NCBI GenBank assembly: GCA_028275245.1 | Contig: JAPWVA010000085.1 | Location: 1-5,964 of the forward strand | Source of the DNA: Actinomycetota bacterium | GTDB taxonomy: Bacteria > Actinomycetota > Geothermincolia > Geothermincolales > RBG-13-55-18 | Direction: 5' to 3' | Length of the DNA: 5,964 nt | Part shown: positions 1 through 4,040 of the stretch, one piece after another | Position numbering within the stretch: the stretch's first letter is position 1 | Layout: each line of letters opens with the position of its first letter | Translations under genes and position numbers: made by a program | The notes under the pieces: model-generated | Database searches by the model: none | What the model was told of the DNA's origin: nothing | What the model saw: only the letters and a program-made list of their open reading frames with translations

Positions 1-639
1 CCCACCCCTCTCCGCTACCGCCTTCTTCAGCTCCTGCAGGTTCTCGGCCGTTCTCACGAAGGAGAGGGCCAGCCAGTCCACCCCAAGCTGAACGCCCAGC
101 TCCACGTCGGCCAGGTCCTTTTCGGTGAGAGGTGGGAGGTCAAGAACCCGACCGGGCAAGTTTATCCCCTTCCTGGATCCCAGGCACCCTCCCTTCTCAA
201 CGCGGCAGCGGACGCCTCCCTCTTCCCTGTCCAGCACCCTGAGCACGATGGAGCCATCGTCCACCAAGACCCGGTCACCAGGATGTAATACCTCCAGCAG
301 GGGCGGCCAGCTCACCGGCGCCGAGTAGGCATCGCCCTCCTCCCGGGTATCGGTGAGTATGAAATCCCTCCCTTCTTGCAGGTAGGTACCCTCTTCCACC
401 TCGCCCAGCCTGAGCTTGGGACCCATGAGGTCCAGGATAACCCCCACCGTCTTGCCAACCCTGGCCGCGGCGGCGCGCACGGCTCTCACTTCCTCTGCTA
501 TGGTCCCCGGGTCAGCGTGGGAGGCATTGATGCGGGCCAGGTCCATGCCCGCCTTCACCATCCTTAACAAGGTATCAGGGTCCCGGCTAGCCGGCCCCAC
601 CGTGGCTATGATCTTGGTCCTCCTCGCCCCCGCGCCCAT
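1..639 (-). CDS. pyk: Pyruvate kinase, N-terminal 213 residues (runs off left edge)
   Basis: Pyruvate kinase transfers phosphate from phosphoenolpyruvate to ADP in the last step of glycolysis, in the cytoplasm. The frame runs from ATG at 637-639 to the window edge without a stop. Seen in it: TKIIATVGPAS at residues 8-18; the active-site strand ARINASH with R36, N38, S40 and H41; DLMGPKLR at 70-77; a B (lid) domain at roughly 78-165 containing GDRVLVDDGS and SRKGINLPG; and the return to the barrel with LPPLTEKD and WLALSFVRTAE. The catalytic lysine and the metal-binding Glu/Asp lie beyond the edge, as does the allosteric C-domain; the family is usually 470-590 residues. The usual NFSHG reads NASHA here, but the ligand residues R, N, S and H are kept. 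L71, M72, K75 and L78 are the K+-independent residue type. AGGAGGG at 644-650 sits 4 bases before the ATG and overlaps the upstream stop codon, so the gene is co-transcribed with its neighbour. The family assignment is secure. Confidence 0.96.
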   Translation of the reverse strand, partial: MGAGARRTKIIATVGPASRDPDTLLRMVKAGMDLARINASHADPGTIAEEVRAVRAAAARVGKTVGVILDLMGPKLRLGEVEEGTYLQEGRDFILTDTREEGDAYSAPVSWPPLLEVLHPGDRVLVDDGSIVLRVLDREEGGVRCRVEKGGCLGSRKGINLPGRVLDLPPLTEKDLADVELGVQLGVDWLALSFVRTAENLQELKKAVAERGG

Positions 640-649
640 GGGTCCCTCC

Positions 650-1666
650 TCAGATCTCCATCCTCCATATGCCCCGCTCGTCCAGGAAGAAGAGGTATCC
701 TCCCCGGGAATGGAAGGCAGCCTCCTTCACCCCGGTGACCTCGGGATAGCGGTAGAGGACGCCTGCCTCCAGGTCCAGGATCTCCAGGCCTTCCCTCCCC
801 CGGAGGGCGACACGCTTACCCTCGGGATCCACAGCGAGGACCAGATTCTCCGAGGGGTAGGAGCCACTGGCCAGCAGCACCTTCTCGTCTCCTTTATCCG
901 GACGAGCCTCCGCCACCATGAGCCCCTCCGCATATCCCCAGTCCTCGGACCGGGACAGGTAAAAAAGGCGCCCTTCCCGAGAGAACCAGAGGAACAGGGG
1001 GTCCCTATCCAGCTCGCACCACCTTTCCTCTAAGCCGGATACCGGGTCCACCCGGTAGAGCGTCCTCGCCTTCTTGCCCGGTCCACCGCGATGGAGGAAG
1101 GCGCCTCCATCGGGAAACCATAGCGGTTCGCCCAGCCCATAGGGGATTGAACCCCTTCCCCCGCCCTCCAAGGAGGCCCATCGATAAAGAGGAGGGTCGA
1201 GGTTGAAATCGGCCCAGGCCAGCCAACGACCATCAGGGGAACAGCTGGGGAAGGCGACCCCGCCCGGCCCAGTCATCCGCGAGACCCGGAGGCCGCCGTC
1301 TTCCGCCACCCGCCCAAGAAAAAGTCCGCTGGAATCGCCGTAGACCAGCCTTTCCGGGTGGGACGCCCAGCATATCAAGGTGTCCTCACCGCATGGCAGG
1401 CGGGCAACCTCCCTTCCCCCGGGCACCGCTTCCCTTACCAGTAGGAAATCCCCTTCTCCACCGCTGACGATGAAAGCGACAAGGGAGGAGGAGGGCCCAG
1501 GGGAAAGCCCATGCAAGCCTTGGTCCTCCCCGGGAAAGAGTAGCTCACCCCTTCCCAGCCTCACCTCCACCTTCGCCCGGTCCACGGTGAGCACCCCGGA
1601 CATCAATCTGAGGAGGTAATAGCCCACCCCCACCAGCAACAGGCAAGCGAGGAGGAGTACGGCCAC
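650..1666 (-). CDS. Membrane-anchored beta-propeller (TolB/WD40-like) protein, function unknown
   Basis: I do not recognise a named family. From the GTG at 1664-1666 the protein has 338 residues: one hydrophobic helix (about 2-22), then a soluble domain with about seven repeats of the form [hydrophobic]-x-x-P-D/E-G-[x]-hydrophobic. Examples lie near residues 54-67, 101-120, 140-154 (CSPDGRWLAWAD), 181-194 (LWFPDGGAF), 226-240 (FSREGRLFYLS), 277-300 (VDPEGKRVALRG) and 316-338 (FHSRGGYLFFLDERG). Such repeats are typical of TolB/PD40-like beta-propellers, which usually bind proteins or ligands rather than catalyse. No enzyme motif is visible. The likely location is membrane-attached with the propeller outside the cytoplasm (inferred). 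It lies between eno (97-120 bases upstream, depending on the start) and pyk (10 bases downstream), which suggests an operon. The start is uncertain: GTG 1664-1666 is the first canonical in-frame start, with AGGAGG 12 bases upstream. An ATC at 1688-1690 has a better-placed Shine-Dalgarno site and would add the basic stretch TRRF before the helix. Confidence 0.82.
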   Translation of the reverse strand: MAVLLLACLLLVGVGYYLLRLMSGVLTVDRAKVEVRLGRGELLFPGEDQGLHGLSPGPSSSLVAFIVSGGEGDFLLVREAVPGGREVARLPCGEDTLICWASHPERLVYGDSSGLFLGRVAEDGGLRVSRMTGPGGVAFPSCSPDGRWLAWADFNLDPPLYRWASLEGGGRGSIPYGLGEPLWFPDGGAFLHRGGPGKKARTLYRVDPVSGLEERWCELDRDPLFLWFSREGRLFYLSRSEDWGYAEGLMVAEARPDKGDEKVLLASGSYPSENLVLAVDPEGKRVALRGREGLEILDLEAGVLYRYPEVTGVKEAAFHSRGGYLFFLDERGIWRMEI

Positions 1667-1694
1667 AAGAACGGCAAACCTCCTGGTGATGTTA

Positions 1695-1704
1695 TCACCT
1701 CCCT
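1695..1704 (-). promoter_or_regulatory. Strong Shine-Dalgarno site whose spacing points to an ATC start
   Basis: On the minus strand this reads AGGGAGGTGA, an almost full complement of the 16S rRNA 3' tail. Only 4 bases (TAAC) separate it from ATC at 1688-1690, which is in frame with the propeller gene. No ATG, GTG or TTG in that frame lies between it and the GTG at 1664-1666. The first in-frame stop upstream is TAG at 1706-1708, so any start must lie after it. The site either serves an unusual ATC start, or marks a start codon altered by mutation or a sequencing error, or is unused. Confidence 0.5.
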
Positions 1705-1787
1705 AGGCGGAAGACGGATCCTATGAATCAATCCACCTTTTGCCAGATGGTCCGCTCGGCCTTCCGCGGGAACCTCACCGGGAAACT

Positions 1788-3062
1788 TCAAGCACCCAGG
1801 GCGCCCCGTCCCGGGAAGAGAGCCGCTTCCCCCAGGTCTTCCTGGATGCGGAGGAGACGGTTGTACTTGCAGACCCGGTCGGTCCTGGCTGGGGCTCCGG
1901 TTTTTATCAGTCCGCATCCGGTGGCTACCGCCAAATCGGCGATGGTGGTGTCCTCAGTCTCACCGGAGCGGTGGGAGATTATCCTGAGGTAACCGGCGGA
2001 TTGGGCCATCCTCATGACCTCCAAGGTCTCGGTGAGGGTCCCTATCTGGTTCAGCTTGATCAGGATGGCATTAGCTACGCCCTCCTCGATGCCTTTCTTC
2101 AAAAGCTCCGGGTTGGTGACGAAAACGTCATCCCCTACCAGCCTCACACGGGAGCCGAGCCTCGAGGTCAGGAGCGCCCAGCCTTCCCAGTCATCCTCCG
2201 CCATGCCGTCCTCAAGGGAGACTATGGGAAGATCCCTCAATAACTCCTCGTAGTAATCCACCAGGGAACCCGCATCCAACTCGCGCCCCTCGCCGGCGAA
2301 ACGGTAAACACCTCCCTCGTAGAGCTCGCTGGCCGCCACGTCCAGGGCCAGTGCCACCTCGTCTCCCGGTCGGTATCCCGCCTCCTCCACGGCCTCCACG
2401 ATCACCTCGAGCGCTTCCCGGTTGCTTCCCAAATCGGGGGCGAATCCCCCCTCGTCCCCCACGGAAGTGGATAGCCCTCGTTTCTTCAGGACTTTCTTGA
2501 GAGCATGGTAAACCTCCACGCCAGCACGGAGGGCCTCCCGGAAATCGGGAAAGCCCCAGGGAAGCACCATGAACTCCTGGATGTCCACGTTGTTGTCGGC
2601 ATGTTTGCCGCCGTTCAAGATGTTCATCATGGGCACGGGGAGAAGGCGTGCATCAGCCCCACCCAGGTAACGGTACAAGGGAAGGCCCAGGGAGAGAGCG
2701 GCGGCCTTGGCCACTGCCAGGGACACGCCCAAGATGGCGTTAGCTCCCAGGCGCGACTTATCCCTGGTGCCATCCAGGGAGACCAGCAGGGCGTCGATGG
2801 CCGCCTGGTCCAGGGCCTCCCTCCCCACCAGCTCCGGCGCCATCTCACGGTTCACGTTCTCCACCGCCCGGAGGACACCCCTTCCGCCGTAACGGTCATT
2901 CCCGTCCCGGAGTTCCAGGGCTTCACGGCTCCCGGTGGAGGCCCCGGAGGGTATGGCTGCCCTCCCCCGGAAACCGCCCTCCAGGTAGACGTCCACCTCC
3001 ACCGTGGGGTTGCCCCTAGAATCGAGGATCTCCCTGGCCTTCACCGCGGTTATCCTGGGCAT
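1788..3062 (-). CDS. eno: Enolase (phosphopyruvate hydratase)
   Basis: Enolase interconverts 2-phosphoglycerate and phosphoenolpyruvate in cytoplasmic glycolysis; the enzyme is Mg-dependent and usually dimeric or octameric. The protein has 424 residues, the normal bacterial length, and looks complete. All active-site landmarks are visible: the mobile loop GASTG at 40-44, H154 in GGKHADN, E163 in QEFM, E204 in GDEGGFAP, Mg ligands D241 (LALD), E284 (SLEDG) and D311 (GDD), catalytic K336 (LIKLNQIGT), H364-R365-S366 in SHRSGETED, and K387 in IKTGAP. The start is ATG 3060-3062, placed 4 bases after AAAGGAGG at 3067-3074; the N-terminus ITAVKAREILDSRGNPT is the family standard. A sigma-70-type promoter lies just upstream (3109-3137), so eno can be expressed independently of the two-component genes before it. 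No convincing terminator follows, and the downstream propeller and pyk genes are probably read through. Confidence 0.98.
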   Translation of the reverse strand: MPRITAVKAREILDSRGNPTVEVDVYLEGGFRGRAAIPSGASTGSREALELRDGNDRYGGRGVLRAVENVNREMAPELVGREALDQAAIDALLVSLDGTRDKSRLGANAILGVSLAVAKAAALSLGLPLYRYLGGADARLLPVPMMNILNGGKHADNNVDIQEFMVLPWGFPDFREALRAGVEVYHALKKVLKKRGLSTSVGDEGGFAPDLGSNREALEVIVEAVEEAGYRPGDEVALALDVAASELYEGGVYRFAGEGRELDAGSLVDYYEELLRDLPIVSLEDGMAEDDWEGWALLTSRLGSRVRLVGDDVFVTNPELLKKGIEEGVANAILIKLNQIGTLTETLEVMRMAQSAGYLRIISHRSGETEDTTIADLAVATGCGLIKTGAPARTDRVCKYNRLLRIQEDLGEAALFPGRGALGA

Positions 3063-3108
3063 CGGTCCTCCTTTCTCCCCTGAAAACCATGCCTACGTGC
3101 CGATTTCC

Positions 3109-3137
3109 ATTATGAACTACATATAGAATATTGTGAA
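3109..3137 (-). promoter_or_regulatory. Sigma-70/sigma-A type promoter of eno
   Basis: On the minus strand the -35 box is TTCACA (plus positions 3132-3137) and the -10 box is CATAAT (3109-3114), separated by exactly 17 bases. Each box matches the consensus at 5 of 6 positions. The element sits in an AT-rich island (about 3105-3140) within otherwise GC-rich DNA. Transcription would begin near 3102, giving a leader of about 40 bases with the eno Shine-Dalgarno site. The prediction rests on sequence match and position; the start site is not measured. Confidence 0.72.
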
Positions 3138-3140
3138 AAA

Positions 3141-3321
3141 CCGCTTGTGCTTTCCCGTACCTGTGCAACCCGCTCATTCCCCTGCACCGAGGCTTCCGGG
3201 AGGCAAGGCCTAAATTACCGTGGGAAGGGGCCCTATCCCCCAGTTGCGCCGTTATCCCTTCGGAAACCGCTACCCGGGGAGACCCGTAAGGGCCGTCCTA
3301 GCCTGGTACCATCGGGCCGGG
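3141..3321. other. Intergenic stretch with hairpin potential, no gene recognised
   Basis: This lies between the possible terminator of the regulator gene and the eno promoter. No coding sequence with a ribosome site, tRNA, known riboswitch core, 4.5S-like or tmRNA-like motif could be recognised on either strand. It is GC-rich with several short inverted repeats. The best is a minus-strand hairpin at 3278-3298: stem GGA-(C bulge)-GGCCC, loop TTAC, stem GGGTC-TCC, with one G-T position that pairs only as a G-U wobble in minus-strand RNA. Other weak ones are GGGG/CCCC around 3228-3241 and GTGCA/TGCAC around 3163-3187. It could hold a small RNA, an upstream regulatory region, or simply decayed sequence. 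Confidence 0.35.
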
Positions 3322-3346
3322 TAAAAGGGGCTCGCCGCGGTGGCCC
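3322..3346 (-). terminator. Possible weak intrinsic terminator after the response regulator
   Basis: On the minus strand GGGC (3343-3346) and GCCC (3328-3331) can pair around an 11-base loop that itself contains the palindrome CCGCGG; CTTTTA follows directly. It lies 23 bases after the regulator stop codon, the expected place for the end of the two-component transcript. The stem is only about 4 base pairs and the T-run only four, so termination would be partial at best. Confidence 0.35.
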
Positions 3347-3368
3347 TTCCTCAGATCTCCCCTCTTCC

Positions 3369-4040
3369 TCAGATGATCCCTTCCTTTATGGCCTTTATGA
3401 TGGCGTGGGCGCGGTCCTCCACCCCGAGTTTACGGTACAGGTTACGGATGTGGACTTTCACCGTGCTCACCGAAATGGAGAGCTCCGCGGCGATGGACTT
3501 GTTCCCGAAACCCTGTGCTATCAAGCGAAGGACCTCGCACTCCCTTTCCGTCAGGCCGAAGGGGAGGACCTCCGGGACCACCCTCTCCGTTCCCCAGGGC
3601 CCCTGCCTTATCAGCTCGAAAAGCTTCTGGGATATGGAGGGAGACACCACCGGTATTCCCATGCGGGCGGACCTCACCGCGTGCAGCAGCTGCTCCCTCC
3701 CGCAATCCTTGAGCAGGTATCCTATGGCACCCGCCTTGATGGCCTCCGCCGCGATATCCAGGTCCTCGAAGACGGTGAGCATCACCGCCTCCACCTCCCG
3801 GGTCTGGGGATCTCCCTTCAAGGTGGACACCAGGTCTATGCCGTTCATATCCGGCAGCTTGATGTCCACCAAAACCACGTGGGGTTTACGTTCTCGCACC
3901 ATCTGCAGGGCCGCGGAGCCGGTCTCAGCCTCGCCCACAAGCATCACGTCCCCGGCCCCCTCGACCATCCTCTGGACTCCCATGCGGGCTATGGGATGAT
4001 CATCCACCACCGCTAATCGAATGACTTCTCTCTCCCTCAA
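3369..4040 (-). CDS. NarL/FixJ-family response regulator (receiver + LuxR-type HTH)
   Basis: This is a cytoplasmic transcription factor, phosphorylated by a sensor kinase, that then binds DNA as a dimer. It has 223 residues. The receiver domain (about 6-125) shows the acidic pair D13-D14, phosphoacceptor D59 in VLVDIKLPDMNG, the switch threonine T89 (MLTV) and conserved K111 (YLLKD). A LuxR-type helix-turn-helix at about 160-222 shows LTERECEVLRLIAQG, NKSIAAELSISVSTVKVHIRN and LYRKLGV. The length and two-domain layout are standard for NarL/LiaR/DesR relatives. The start is TTG at 4038-4040, supported by AGGAGG at 4046-4051 with a 5-base spacer and by the receiver beginning immediately after; the next in-frame ATG would delete the first beta strand. 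The gene overlaps the 3' end of the kinase gene by 41 bases, so the kinase is almost certainly its partner. Target genes cannot be read from the sequence. Confidence 0.96.
   Translation of the reverse strand: MREREVIRLAVVDDHPIARMGVQRMVEGAGDVMLVGEAETGSAALQMVRERKPHVVLVDIKLPDMNGIDLVSTLKGDPQTREVEAVMLTVFEDLDIAAEAIKAGAIGYLLKDCGREQLLHAVRSARMGIPVVSPSISQKLFELIRQGPWGTERVVPEVLPFGLTERECEVLRLIAQGFGNKSIAAELSISVSTVKVHIRNLYRKLGVEDRAHAIIKAIKEGII

Noticed and set aside
416..1033. Plus-strand open frame of 205 codons across pyk and the propeller gene
   Set aside because: It spans two genes on the other strand and is low-complexity Pro/Gly/Leu-rich. It is a shadow.
1630..1660. Lipobox-like LLAC in the N-terminal helix of the propeller protein
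   Set aside because: The hydrophobic stretch continues well past the Cys (LLLVGVGYYLL), whereas lipoproteins turn polar after it. A transmembrane anchor is more likely.
1707..1767. Seven-base inverted repeat GCGGAAG/CTTCCGC in the eno-propeller gap
   Set aside because: The loop is 47 bases and there is no T-run; a 7-base repeat in about 100 bases is expected fairly often by chance.
1603..1917. Minus-strand 104-codon frame overlapping the end of eno and the start of the propeller gene
   Set aside because: It is out of frame with both genes, and its composition (Pro/Gly/Ser/Arg) is typical of a shadow frame.
3019..3090. Short upstream frame starting ATG at 3088-3090 in the eno leader
   Set aside because: It has no Shine-Dalgarno site before it and overlaps eno out of frame. 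Nothing supports translation.
3147..4016. Long plus-strand open frame of 289 codons opposite the response regulator
   Set aside because: It is antisense to a clear NarL-family gene, has no recognisable domain and no supported ribosome site, and arises from GC-rich codon bias.
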